Shown in pieces: positions 8,230 to 16,419 of a DNA stretch of 64,000 bases; the stretch's first letter is position 1; each line of letters opens with the position of its first letter. The stretch covers positions 2,170,001 through 2,234,000 of the forward strand of contig CBDHGH010000003.1 of assembly GCA_965263065.1 (NCBI GenBank), given 5' to 3'. Both the position numbers and the translations under genes were made by a program. The notes beneath the pieces are model-generated. The model was not told the DNA's origin and ran no database searches. It saw nothing but the letters and a program-made list of their open reading frames with translations. This DNA is from TK10-74A sp965263065. GTDB lineage: Bacteria > Chloroflexota > Dehalococcoidia > Bin125.

Positions 8230-9057
8230 ATGGCCCAGCCCCACGTCTATCGCACCGAGGCCGTCGTCCTGCGCCAGCGCCCTCTCGTCGACGCCGACAA
8301 GGTCTGCGTCCTCTTCACCCCCCAGCACGGCCGCATCGAGGCCGTCGCCAAGGGCGTCCGGCGCTCGCGCAGCCGCCTCGCCGGGCACGTCGAGCCGCTC
8401 ACCCAGGGCCGCTTCCTGATCGCCAAGACCCGCTCGCTCGACATCATCACGCAGGCCGAGACCAGCGACGCCTTCCCCGCCCTGCACGCCGACCTCGACC
8501 GCCTGGGCCTCGCCCTCTGCGCCGCCGAACTCGTCGATCGCTTCACCGACGCCGCGGCCGGCGACGGCGCGCTCTACCGCCTGCTGCTCGACACCCTGGG
8601 CCGGATCGAGACCGCCGCCAACCCCGCCCTCGCCCTGCGCTGGTTCGAAATGCGCCTGCTCGACGACCAGGGCTACCGGCCCCAGCTGCGGCGGTGCGTC
8701 CGCTGCGACGCCGCCCTCCAGCCCGAGGGAAACGCCTTCGCCGCCGCCGCTGGTGGCGTCGTCTGCCCCGCCTGTCGCGCCGGCGCCGCCAACCCGGCCC
8801 TTTCCCGCCGCGCCTTCAAGTTGTTAAGATCGCTCCAGACGGCGCCGTATGAACAGTCGGCCCAAGTTCGGGTCGACGCGGCGCTGGGTCGCGAGATAGA
8901 GTGGCGCATCCGGGCTGCGCTCGAGTTCGCCCTCGACCAGGAGGTGCGGGCCGCGCGGTTCGTGGAATTGCTCCGATCGACCGCCCCGGGCGGACCGGCG
9001 GAACCAGAGCGAGTCAGCGTCGCCCCAGGCGGGCGGCCGGCACAGGGAGAAGACTGA
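8230..9057 (+). CDS. recO: DNA repair protein RecO
   Basis: A 275-residue RecO, the OB-fold protein that displaces SSB and anneals strands together with RecR. The N-terminal OB fold is seen as 'YRTEAVVLRQRPLVDADKVC', followed by the helical domain and a zinc finger formed by 'CVRC' near residue 156 and 'CPAC' near 180. Length is within the family range. The start is fixed by the protein alignment and by the -10 box TAGACT at 8218-8223, which ends exactly 6 nt before the ATG, pointing to a leaderless mRNA. The next gene (FmdB-type zinc ribbon) starts one base after the stop, so the two are co-transcribed. Confidence 0.94.
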   Translation: MAQPHVYRTEAVVLRQRPLVDADKVCVLFTPQHGRIEAVAKGVRRSRSRLAGHVEPLTQGRFLIAKTRSLDIITQAETSDAFPALHADLDRLGLALCAAELVDRFTDAAAGDGALYRLLLDTLGRIETAANPALALRWFEMRLLDDQGYRPQLRRCVRCDAALQPEGNAFAAAAGGVVCPACRAGAANPALSRRAFKLLRSLQTAPYEQSAQVRVDAALGREIEWRIRAALEFALDQEVRAARFVELLRSTAPGGPAEPERVSVAPGGRPAQGED

Positions 9058-9058
9058 T

Positions 9059-9493
9059 ATGCCCTTGTATGAATACCTCTGCGATGAGTGCGACGGGATT
9101 TTTGAGGCCGTCCGCCCCATGAAGCAGGCCGACGAGCCCGAGCCCTGCCCCGTCTGCGACACCGAGGGCCAGCGCCTCATGCCCTCCACCTTCCAGGCCT
9201 TCATCGTGCGCGGCGGCTACCCGCGCCGCATCCCCGACCGCGGCAACTTCTGGCACCTCGGCAAGGAGGTCAGCTACCTGCCCAAGAAGGCCAGGCCCGG
9301 CGAGCACCCCCAGTTGCCCTCCGAACGCCGCAAGGACCCGATGGGCACGCAGGACTTCACCGAACTCGTCGAGAAGAAGGTCGACGAGCGGCGCGTCAAG
9401 CGGGAGGAGCGCAAGGCCGCCCACGCCCGCAAGATGGAGGTCCGCAACAAGAAGAAGATCCGCAAGATTCCCAAGGGCCGCTTCGACGGCTGA
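9059..9493 (+). CDS. FmdB-family zinc ribbon protein
   Basis: A 144-residue protein whose first 45 residues are the FmdB zinc ribbon: 'MPLYEYLCDECDGIFE' followed by 'CPVCD', giving two CxxC pairs. The rest is Lys/Arg-rich and ends in a highly charged tail with many 'KK' and 'ER' pairs, probably helical and possibly nucleic-acid binding. FmdB was named from a formamidase regulator, but most members have no known role. It starts one base after recO stops and is probably translated from the same message. The name says what fold it has, not what it does. Confidence 0.85.
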   Translation: MPLYEYLCDECDGIFEAVRPMKQADEPEPCPVCDTEGQRLMPSTFQAFIVRGGYPRRIPDRGNFWHLGKEVSYLPKKARPGEHPQLPSERRKDPMGTQDFTELVEKKVDERRVKREERKAAHARKMEVRNKKKIRKIPKGRFDG

Positions 9494-9592
9494 CCCGGCG
9501 CGCGCGTCGTTCGTCCCCCTCCGGCGCAGCGCCCCGCGCCCGCCGGCCATGTAAGCTAGCCAGCGCCAGCCAGCCATCGCGAGAGAGCCCCC

Positions 9593-10627
9593 ATGCCGCC
9601 TGCGCACGCCAGCGCGATCCCCCCCGACGCCTACGCCAGCCTCCGCGATCGCCTGCAGGCCGCCGGCTGCTTCGACGCCCAGCCCGGCTACTACGTGCGC
9701 AAGACCGCCATGACGGCCGCCGGCCTCGCCGGCGTGCTCGCCGTCGCCCTCCTCGCCGACGGCGTCGTCCTCGTCCTCGCCGCCGCCCTCGCCCTCGGCG
9801 TGCTCTCCACCCAATTCGGCCTGCTCGCCCACGACGTCGCGCACAAGCAGGTCTTCCGATCGCGCCGCAACATCGCCGCCGCCTCGCTGGTCGTCGGCAA
9901 CATCCTGATCGGCATGAGCTACACGTGGTGGCGCGAGAAGCACGACCGCCACCACGCCACCCCCAACCACGTCACCCGCGACCCCGACTGCGACATCAGC
10001 GTGCTCGTCCTCGCCCCCGGACAGCGCGGCAGCCGCTCCCGCTTCGTCCGCGCCATCGTCCCCTGGCAGCGCATCTACTTCTGGTTTCTCCTGCCGCTGC
10101 AGTCCACCGGCGCCCGCATCCACAGCGCCCACCGGGTCACCAAGATTCGCGGCCCGCTCGCCTGGTTCGAGGCCGCCGGCCTGCTGGGTCACCTCGTCAT
10201 CTACGGCTGCCTGATCGCCTTCATCGGCCCCTGGTGGCTCGCCCTCGCCTTCGTCATCCTCCATCAGGGCGCCTTCGGCCTCTACAACTCCCTCGTCTTC
10301 GCCCCCAACCACAAGGGCATGGACACCATCACCGACGACACCCGCCTCGGCTTCCTGCTCGAGCAGATCCTCACCGCCCGCAACGTCAAGGGCTCGCCCC
10401 TCACCGACTTCGTCTACGGCGGCCTCAACTACCAGATCGAGCACCACCTCTTCACCAACATGCCCCGCAACCGCCTCAGCCGCGCCCAGCCCATCGTCCG
10501 CGCCTTCTGCGCCGAGCACCGCATCGCCTACACCGAAGACGGCTTCCTCGGCGCCAGCCGCTCCGTCTTCCGCTTCCTCGCCCGCGTCCCGGCGTCGGAG
10601 GGCCCGGCCCCGGCCGTCGTGGGGTAG
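9593..10627 (+). CDS. fatty-acid desaturase, membrane di-iron type
   Basis: A 344-residue membrane desaturase that introduces a double bond into acyl chains using a di-iron centre. All three histidine boxes are present: HDVAH at about residues 80-84, HDRHH at about 117-121, and QIEHH at about 281-285. Hydrophobic spans lie near residues 45-75, 155-175 and 195-225. The QIEHH third box is the type seen in front-end or sphingolipid-like desaturases and in many actinobacterial and Chloroflexota acyl desaturases; regiospecificity cannot be read from the sequence. The start has GAGAGAG about 9 bases upstream. It stands alone, 100 bases after the FmdB gene. Confidence 0.92.
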   Translation: MPPAHASAIPPDAYASLRDRLQAAGCFDAQPGYYVRKTAMTAAGLAGVLAVALLADGVVLVLAAALALGVLSTQFGLLAHDVAHKQVFRSRRNIAAASLVVGNILIGMSYTWWREKHDRHHATPNHVTRDPDCDISVLVLAPGQRGSRSRFVRAIVPWQRIYFWFLLPLQSTGARIHSAHRVTKIRGPLAWFEAAGLLGHLVIYGCLIAFIGPWWLALAFVILHQGAFGLYNSLVFAPNHKGMDTITDDTRLGFLLEQILTARNVKGSPLTDFVYGGLNYQIEHHLFTNMPRNRLSRAQPIVRAFCAEHRIAYTEDGFLGASRSVFRFLARVPASEGPAPAVVG

Positions 10628-10846
10628 CGTCGGGGGCGGGCCGGCCGCGCTGATCCCGTCGCGTGCCCGCCTGTTCCTGCGAGCACTTCACTTGCGCTTC
10701 GTCGCCCATGACCGCACAGCCGAGAGTGTTCAACCCGGATCGAGTGACGCCTCTAGGGCTCAGTGTTAGTGTGCCAACCAATCCGTCCGTTCGAGTTTGC
10801 ACGAGCCTTGGAACCGCATCGGTCAGGTAGCGAAGAGAAGGCCCAG

Positions 10847-13213
10847 ATGACTCATCGTCCCAAAATCTTCTTCGGATACCCATCAGATCCGCCCATTCGC
10901 CGGGAAACAGTGACAGGCGCGGTGAGAGAACTCAGGAGCACCGGCATCGTGGACGCGGTGACGTGGGAGGATCTCCGAACGCCTGGCAGGCTTCTGGTCG
11001 AGAAAGTCCTGGGTGAAATCAACGACAGTGACGTGTGCGCGTTCGACGTGACCAGCCTCAATCACAATGTGATGTTCGAGTTGGGCTACGCGATCGGGGC
11101 TGGCAAGAAGGTCTGGCTGCTCCTCGACGAGTCCAATGAGTCGGCGAAGCGCCTCTGGCGGGAGATCAGGATACTCACAACGATCGAGTTCTCTCCGTAT
11201 GTGAACTCTCAAGACATCGTCTCAGAGTTTTGGAAGGCGAACCCGCATGAACAGCATGGGACCGTGCTTGATGGGCTCGGACATACACTGGCAGCGCCCG
11301 ATGCTCCGTCCATTCTCTCGGTTCCGAGTGTCCATGCGACGGAAGCCGATCGCCGCCTGCGGAAGTGCCTCCGTGAAGAGCAGCGTAGGGGCGCAAGGCT
11401 TTTCGAAGCCGATCCAGCTGAGTCCGGGGTACAGCCGTTGAGTTGGTACGCCCAGCGCGTGCACGCGAGTCATGCCACGGTCGTCCACCTCTGCTCGGAA
11501 GAACGAATGGGATGGCAAATCCATAACGCGCGCGGTTCCCTCGTAGCGGGCCTCGCGACAGGAATGAACCGGAAGGTTCTGATGGTTGTGGAAGCTGGGC
11601 ACGAATACCCCATCGATTACCAACATCTGCTACAGCGCTATAACACTGCCGCCGAACTCTACGAGAGCGCCACACTATGGCTCTCGGACGAGTTATCGGC
11701 TGCCTACGACGAAGCCAAGACGGCAAGTGAACAGCAGGCAGCAAAGAAGTTAGCGGATGAACTACAGTCTCTGCGGTTGGGAGAGCATGTCGCGGAGAAC
11801 GAAAGCGAAACGCTACAGGACTACTTTATCCGTACATCCGCGTTCAACGCAGTGCTTGACAAGGAAGCAGTCGTCTTCTTGGGTCGCAAGGGAACAGGCA
11901 AGACAGCGAATCTTCTTGAAGCATCTCGGACACTACGCAGAGATCGTCGGAATTTGGTAACGGTCATACAACCCCCGTCTTACGAGTTCGAAAGCGTTGT
12001 CGAGCTACTGCGCGACTATTATGAGCATTCGGAACATGGCTATTTGGTTGAGAGCCTCTGGAAGTTCCTTATCTATTCTGAGATCGCGCAGTCTGTTGTA
12101 GAGAAGATTGAAGGGCGAGCAGTCTCGCCACAGATTGGGTCAACCGAGGATGGGTTCCTAACGTTCTTCCGGGAGAACGAGAGTCTCCTCAACGCCGACT
12201 TCGCGGTACGGTTGGAGTCTGCGATCGATGCTGTACGGGCACTACCGAAGCGAGAGGGAGTCACACAGAACCGGTTGCGGATATCGGAAGCGCTTCATGA
12301 TGGCTTACTTAAGGAACTGAGAGCTCGGCTGGGCGAGGTGCTGTCCAAGCAGAAGCGAGTAGCGGTGCTCGTTGACAACCTTGACAAGGCATGGTCGAGA
12401 CACACTGATGTCGAACACCTTGCACCGTTCCTCCTGGGATTGCTGCAAAGTGTTGGCCACATAGCGGACGACTTTCGCAAACAAGACTACTGGCGATCCC
12501 CAGTGAAGGTCACACTGGTCGTGTTTCTGAGGACAGACATCTACGAGCACATAACGCGCGCTGCGCGAGAGCCGGACAAACTCCCTATCCAATGGCTCAC
12601 GTGGACGGATCCCGAGCTTCTACTCAGAGTCGTTGAGGAACGGTTCGTGGCGAACCAACAGGAGGCTACTCAGGGTGCCCGACTGTGGACCGAGTTCTTC
12701 TGTGAGCAGGTCGACGGAATTCCGACGCGTCAGTACATAGTTCAGCATACGCTACCCAGGCCAAGGGATGTCGTGCATTTCTGTAATGCGGCGATTGGTG
12801 CGGCCGTGAATCATCGGCATACTCGAGTCGAGGCCGGCGACGTGCTTGCTGGCAAGGAGGTGTACTCGCAATTCGCGTTCGAGTCCCTGAAAGTCGAGAA
12901 CGGTGTATCGCTCGAGAAGATGGAAGATGTTCTATATGAGTTCATCGGCCAAAGGGATGTGCTGTCGGTTGCGGAAGCCCGCCAGGCAATCCGAAGTGCT
13001 GGAATCGACGAGGAGCAGGTGGATAGCGTGCTCCGCCATCTCGTGGCGAGAACATTCCTCGGACCCGAAGTAGCACAGGGACAGTTCAGGTTCGCGTATG
13101 AGCATGCCGACATGAGAAGAATAGAGACGCGCATTCGTGCACGAGAAGCGGAGGGCGGACTGAAGTACAAGATACACCCTGCGTTCCATCACTACTTGGA
13201 GATCGAGACCTGA
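10847..13213 (+). CDS. P-loop NTPase with two TIR/NDT-like sensor domains (Sll1717-type), putative defence effector
   Basis: A 788-residue protein from the ATG at 10847, chosen for the GAGAAGG ribosome site just upstream. Residues 1-110 look like a TIR-like or nucleoside 2-deoxyribosyltransferase-like domain, with 'NHNVMFELGYAIGAGKKVWL' near 71-90. A second, more diverged copy follows (about 180-310, with 'LVAGLATGMNRKVLMVVEAG'). Then comes a P-loop ATPase of the Sll1717 kind: Walker A 'GRKGTGKT' at about 345-352 and a Walker B-like 'VAVLVDNLDKAW' near 505. A winged-helix-like C-terminal region ends the protein. The gene is AT-richer than its neighbours and was probably acquired horizontally. 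The layout of a nucleotide-hydrolysing or nucleotide-sensing domain fused to a STAND-like ATPase is that of anti-phage abortive-infection proteins; this role is inference. Confidence 0.75.
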   Translation: MTHRPKIFFGYPSDPPIRRETVTGAVRELRSTGIVDAVTWEDLRTPGRLLVEKVLGEINDSDVCAFDVTSLNHNVMFELGYAIGAGKKVWLLLDESNESAKRLWREIRILTTIEFSPYVNSQDIVSEFWKANPHEQHGTVLDGLGHTLAAPDAPSILSVPSVHATEADRRLRKCLREEQRRGARLFEADPAESGVQPLSWYAQRVHASHATVVHLCSEERMGWQIHNARGSLVAGLATGMNRKVLMVVEAGHEYPIDYQHLLQRYNTAAELYESATLWLSDELSAAYDEAKTASEQQAAKKLADELQSLRLGEHVAENESETLQDYFIRTSAFNAVLDKEAVVFLGRKGTGKTANLLEASRTLRRDRRNLVTVIQPPSYEFESVVELLRDYYEHSEHGYLVESLWKFLIYSEIAQSVVEKIEGRAVSPQIGSTEDGFLTFFRENESLLNADFAVRLESAIDAVRALPKREGVTQNRLRISEALHDGLLKELRARLGEVLSKQKRVAVLVDNLDKAWSRHTDVEHLAPFLLGLLQSVGHIADDFRKQDYWRSPVKVTLVVFLRTDIYEHITRAAREPDKLPIQWLTWTDPELLLRVVEERFVANQQEATQGARLWTEFFCEQVDGIPTRQYIVQHTLPRPRDVVHFCNAAIGAAVNHRHTRVEAGDVLAGKEVYSQFAFESLKVENGVSLEKMEDVLYEFIGQRDVLSVAEARQAIRSAGIDEEQVDSVLRHLVARTFLGPEVAQGQFRFAYEHADMRRIETRIRAREAEGGLKYKIHPAFHHYLEIET

Positions 13214-13220
13214 CGGCCTA

Positions 13221-13283
13221 CTCCCGGATCGACGATCCACGCTGCGATCTCGCCCAGCGCCCGCTCCCGTCGGCTCCCCACGA
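13221..13283 (-). repeat. relic copy of the polyprenyl synthase 3' end
   Basis: Read on the minus strand this stretch encodes 'ERALGEIAAWIVDPGV', closely matching the last residues of the polyprenyl synthase encoded at 13606-14592 ('ERASLEEIAAFVVDRGF'). At the DNA level it resembles 13611-13672 in the same orientation, with roughly four of five bases matching over the best 37. There is no open frame around it. The relic and the true 3' end bracket a small gene (13370-13567), suggesting insertion or duplication at the gene's 3' end. Confidence 0.7.
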
Positions 13284-13369
13284 TGCCGCCAGGAAGCGAG
13301 CGGCCCGTTCCGACGACCGTCCTTGATCCCGATCCAGGTATCAGGGCCACGGCCTACGAAGGAAGCACC

Positions 13370-13567
13370 ATGAAGGCCGACAAGAGCACGGGACCGATTC
13401 CGCAGATCCGCTTCGTCCCGGGCGGCCCTCGGGATGCCGTCCTGGAGGAACAACTGCGCCAGGACAAGAAGCTGCCCCACAACCTGGATGCGGCAATCGA
13501 ATCCTGCCTCCGCGGTGATCCACCGGTGACAGTCGAGGATCTGAAGAAGAAGATTCGCGCCCGCTAA
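13370..13567 (+). CDS. small hypothetical protein, 65 residues
   Basis: A short frame beginning 'MKADKSTGPIPQIRFVPGG' with a strong ribosome site (GAAGGAAG at 13358-13365) directly upstream of the ATG. The protein is soluble, charged, and ends in the basic tail 'VEDLKKKIRAR'; 'DKKLPHNLDAAIESCL' may be an amphipathic helix. I do not recognise a family. The gene sits between a relic of the polyprenyl synthase 3' end and the intact 3' end of that gene, and downstream of the large NTPase gene. It could be a cargo gene of the inserted segment or a small partner of the NTPase. Supported by start-site quality only. Confidence 0.5.
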   Translation: MKADKSTGPIPQIRFVPGGPRDAVLEEQLRQDKKLPHNLDAAIESCLRGDPPVTVEDLKKKIRAR

Positions 13568-13605
13568 GCGCCGGCGCCATATCTGGCCCCTCGACCCCCC
13601 ACCCC

Positions 13606-14592
13606 CTAAAACCCCCGATCGACGACGAACGCCGCGATTTCCTCCAGCGACGCCCGCTCGCCCCGCGCCCCGGGCCCCACCTCCGACAGCGACCCCAGCG
13701 CCCGCTCCCGCCACTCGACCGCCGTCGCCCGCGACCGCGCCAGGATGTCGCCCGAGCGGATCGCCGACAGCGCCTCGCCCAGCAGCGCCTCCCGCGCCGC
13801 CGCCTCCTCCGACGCGAACAGCCGCCGCACGACGGTCGCCCCCGCCGGCGACTCCATCAGCAGGATCGACGGCAGCGTCAGCGTGCCCGCCAGCAGGTCG
13901 CCGCCCACCGGCTTGCCCAGCGCCGACGCCGTCGCCGTGAAGTCGAGCACGTCGTCGACGATCTGGAAGGCCATGCCCAGGCAGCGCCCGTACTCGCCCA
14001 GCGCCGACACCGCCCCCGCGTCGGCGCCCGACATCAGCGCCCCGCCCCGCCCCGCCGTCTCGAACAGCGACGCCGTCTTGCCGTAGATGCGCGCGTAGTA
14101 GTCGCGCATGCTGGCCGACTCGGCGTCGTAGGCGCTGATGTCCTGCCGCAGCTCCCCCGTCGCCATCGTCTTGAGCGTCTGCGCGAACAGCCGGATCACC
14201 GCCACGTGCCCCGTCCGCGCCACCAGCTCGGCCGCGTGCGCGAACATGTAGTCGCCCAGCATCACCGTGGCCGCGTTGTCGAAGCTGGCGTTGGCCGTCG
14301 GCTGGCCGCGGCGGGTCTGGGCCGCGTCGATCACGTCGTCGTGGACGAGCGTGGCCGTGTGCAGCAGCTCGATCGACGTCGCCAGCAGCACCTGATTCTG
14401 CGCGTCGTACGACGCGAAGCCCCCCGCCAGCAGCGCGATCGCCGGGCGCAGCCGCTTGCCGCCCCGCGACAGCACCGCCTCGAGCATCTCCTGCAGCGGC
14501 GCGAAGTCCGTCCGCGCCGTCAGGTCGAGCGTGTCCTCGACCAACTGCAGATCGTCCGCGACGGGCCCGTAGAGCGATGCGACACTAGTCAC
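13606..14592 (-). CDS. polyprenyl diphosphate synthase (trans-type)
   Basis: A 328-residue all-helical trans-prenyltransferase that condenses isopentenyl diphosphate onto allylic diphosphates, for quinone side chains or carotenoid precursors. The first aspartate-rich motif 'LVHDDVIDAAQTRRG' and the second 'FQIVDDVLDFTATASALGK' are intact, as is 'GGKRLRP', which binds isopentenyl diphosphate. I choose the GTG at 14592, which has GGAGGGCGAG upstream; a TTG at 14628 is also in frame. The residues before the first Asp motif give no firm chain-length prediction; octaprenyl or similar (IspB-like) is the usual annotation. A relic of its 3' end lies downstream at 13221-13283. Confidence 0.9.
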   Translation of the reverse strand: MTSVASLYGPVADDLQLVEDTLDLTARTDFAPLQEMLEAVLSRGGKRLRPAIALLAGGFASYDAQNQVLLATSIELLHTATLVHDDVIDAAQTRRGQPTANASFDNAATVMLGDYMFAHAAELVARTGHVAVIRLFAQTLKTMATGELRQDISAYDAESASMRDYYARIYGKTASLFETAGRGGALMSGADAGAVSALGEYGRCLGMAFQIVDDVLDFTATASALGKPVGGDLLAGTLTLPSILLMESPAGATVVRRLFASEEAAAREALLGEALSAIRSGDILARSRATAVEWRERALGSLSEVGPGARGERASLEEIAAFVVDRGF

Positions 14593-14732
14593 GCCCCCGA
14601 TTCTCGCCCTCCGCGGGGGGCCGGACAAGCGCCCCGCCGTTCCGGGGGTAACCGGAACGACCGTCGCGTCGCGGCCGACCCGCCGCCCGGCCGCGATCCG
14701 CTATATTGCCAGTCAGACGAGGAGAGTGCGCG

Positions 14733-14993
14733 ATGGAGTGGCATCACGGCGTCCCCGAGGGCATCGAGTTTCCGGACCGGGGCAAGTTCCGAAGGAACTG
14801 CCTGGCCATTGATGCCCGCATGCCGGACCTGATCGACACGCACGTGGGCCAGTTCGTCGCCTGCTTCGGCGACGGCCAGCAGTTCGCGTTCGCCCACGAC
14901 CTCGAGGGTCTGTTCGCGCAGATCCCCGCAGAGGAGCTTCCAACTGTGTCGGTCGAGGCCGTGCCCGCGCGTGATGAGATCTTGATTCTGTGA
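14733..14993 (+). CDS. small partner of retropepsin-like protease, copy 1
   Basis: An 86-residue protein starting 'MEWHHGVPEGIEF' at an ATG with AGGAGAG 8 bases upstream. It has no family that I recognise. It is acidic and ends 'VPARDEILIL'. The central part 'DLIDTHVGQFVACFGDGQQF' is almost identical in the paralogue at 15549-15809, which suggests a folded conserved core. Its stop overlaps the GTG start of the following protease gene (GTGA), so the two are translationally coupled and probably act together, for example as substrate, inhibitor or chaperone of the protease. That relationship is inference from arrangement alone. Confidence 0.75.
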   Translation: MEWHHGVPEGIEFPDRGKFRRNCLAIDARMPDLIDTHVGQFVACFGDGQQFAFAHDLEGLFAQIPAEELPTVSVEAVPARDEILIL

Positions 14994-15442
14994 GCCGCAT
15001 CCCCGGCTATCTGCGGTCGGTCACGATCCCGGGGGTAGCCGCGCGCCCCTACGTAGATGTGGAGTTGCTCATTGACGGAGCGTCGGGCGGCTTCGACGTG
15101 CGTTTCTTGATCGATACCGGCGCCGACGACACGATCTTGCACCCGCGTGACACGCAGCGGCCCGACGCGCCTCCGCTCCCCTTCTCATTCGACGATCATC
15201 CGGAACGGCGCCGGGTCGGTGGCATCGGCGGTAGTACGGACCTCATCCCCGTCTCGGCGCGGCTGTTCTTCCAGACCGACACCGGCGGGGGCCGCCTCTG
15301 GCAGGACTGCCGGGTGTGGGTGGCTCAGCCCAACGACACGAACCAGCGGCTGCCCTCGCTGCTCGGGCGCGATCTGCTCCAGTTCTTCCGCCTGACCGTC
15401 GACTACGACGCCACCCCGCCCGTCCTGCTGGAGCAGTCCTGA
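14990..15442 (+). CDS. retropepsin-like aspartic protease, copy 1
   Basis: A 150-residue single-domain aspartic protease of the retropepsin-like fold. The active-site motif 'FLIDTGADDTILH' places the catalytic Asp at about residue 42; 'GIGGSTDLIPVSARLFF' gives the flap and strand, and 'PSLLGRDLLQFFRL' the closing 'LGRDLL' motif. One Asp per chain means it must work as a homodimer. There is no signal peptide, so it is cytoplasmic. It starts at a GTG overlapping the previous stop. Bacterial retropepsins of this size are poorly characterised; a role in a conflict system or in trimming its partner protein is possible but not shown. Confidence 0.85.
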   Translation: MSRIPGYLRSVTIPGVAARPYVDVELLIDGASGGFDVRFLIDTGADDTILHPRDTQRPDAPPLPFSFDDHPERRRVGGIGGSTDLIPVSARLFFQTDTGGGRLWQDCRVWVAQPNDTNQRLPSLLGRDLLQFFRLTVDYDATPPVLLEQS

Positions 15443-15548
15443 GTCGTACCGCGCCCCGGCGGGGGTAACCGGAACAACCGTCGCGTGATGGCGGCCGTCT
15501 CCGCCGGCGCGATCCGCTACATTGCCAGACAGACGAGGAGAGTGCGCG

Positions 15549-15809
15549 ATGGTGTGGCATCACGGCGTCCCCGAGGGCATCGAGTTCTCGGAACCGGGCA
15601 AGGCGCGGAGGAACCACTTGGCCCTCTGTGAGCGCATGGCGGACCTCATCGACACGCACGTGGGCCAGTTCGTCGCCTGCTTCGGCGACGACCAGCAGTT
15701 CGCGTTCGGCGATGACGTCAAGGATCTGATCGCACGGATCCCGAGTGAGGAGCGTGCCACGGCGGTGATCGAGCCCGTGCCCGCGCGGGACGAGATCCTG
15801 ATTCTGTGA
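15549..15809 (+). CDS. small partner of retropepsin-like protease, copy 2
   Basis: The 86-residue paralogue of the gene at 14733-14993, beginning 'MVWHHGVPEGIEF' with the same AGGAGAG ribosome site. The middle 'LIDTHVGQFVACFGDDQQFA' and the last residues 'VPARDEILIL' are conserved between copies, while the segment after residue 18 and the stretch around 60-75 have drifted. It overlaps the next protease start by four bases, as in copy 1. No known family is apparent. Conservation of both the protein and the overlap across the duplication argues that the pair is functional. Confidence 0.75.
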   Translation: MVWHHGVPEGIEFSEPGKARRNHLALCERMADLIDTHVGQFVACFGDDQQFAFGDDVKDLIARIPSEERATAVIEPVPARDEILIL

Positions 15810-16258
15810 CCCGTATCCCCGGCTATCTGCGCCCGGTGGCGATCCCCGGCGTGCCCGCACGCCCGTACGTGAACGCCGAAATGCTTATCCGGGGGACTTC
15901 GACTGCCGCCACCATCCGCTTCTTGATCGATACCGGCGCCGACGACACCATCTTGCACCCGAACGATGTGGAGCAGTCCGCAGAGCATCTCCTGGAGACC
16001 CGATTCGAGGAGCATCCGGATCGTCAGTGGGTCGGCGGAATCGGCGGCGGCGGGTACATCATCCCCGTCTCGGCGCGACTGTTCTTCCGAACCGACACCG
16101 GGACGGATCGTCTCTCGCAGGACGCGCGGGTGTGGGTGGCCCAGCCGACCGACGCGAACCAGCGGATGCCCTCGCTGCTCGGGCGCGATCTGCTCCAGTT
16201 CTTCCGCTTGACGGTCGACTACCTAGCCACCCCGCCCGTCCCGCTGGAGCAGTCCTGA
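15806..16258 (+). CDS. retropepsin-like aspartic protease, copy 2
   Basis: A second 150-residue retropepsin-like protein with the same 'FLIDTGADDTILHP' catalytic motif, 'GGIGGGGYIIPVSARLFF' flap region and 'PSLLGRDLLQFFRL' ending. It differs from copy 1 mainly in the surface between residues 50 and 75 and in residues 85-105. Since retropepsins act as dimers, the two copies could form homo- or heterodimers. The start is a GTG overlapping the stop of the small partner gene. The unit ends here; the following 160 bases contain no gene I can support. Confidence 0.85.
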   Translation: MTRIPGYLRPVAIPGVPARPYVNAEMLIRGTSTAATIRFLIDTGADDTILHPNDVEQSAEHLLETRFEEHPDRQWVGGIGGGGYIIPVSARLFFRTDTGTDRLSQDARVWVAQPTDANQRMPSLLGRDLLQFFRLTVDYLATPPVPLEQS

Positions 16259-16419
16259 CTTCCGATTGGACAGCCCCGAAGACGGCGTCGCGTTCGCGGC
16301 GCTGACTCCGAGCGCACACGATCGAGAACTGCGAGCAGCGCGCAGAGGGCTGGACCGACTGGAGCCCGCCGCGCACGTTCACGGCCCGGCTCAACTCACG
16401 CCTCGGGGGCAGGACTCAC

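Larger units (their letters stand above)
14644..16258 (+). repeat. tandem duplication of a two-gene cassette (about 816 bp unit)
   Basis: The segment 14644-15457 is repeated at 15461-16258. Each unit begins with the same GGGGGTAACCGGAAC sequence, has a -10 box (TATATT or TACATT), the same AGGAGAG ribosome site and a small gene overlapping a retropepsin-like gene by four bases. The copies have diverged at many positions in both genes, so the duplication is not recent. Confidence 0.9.
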
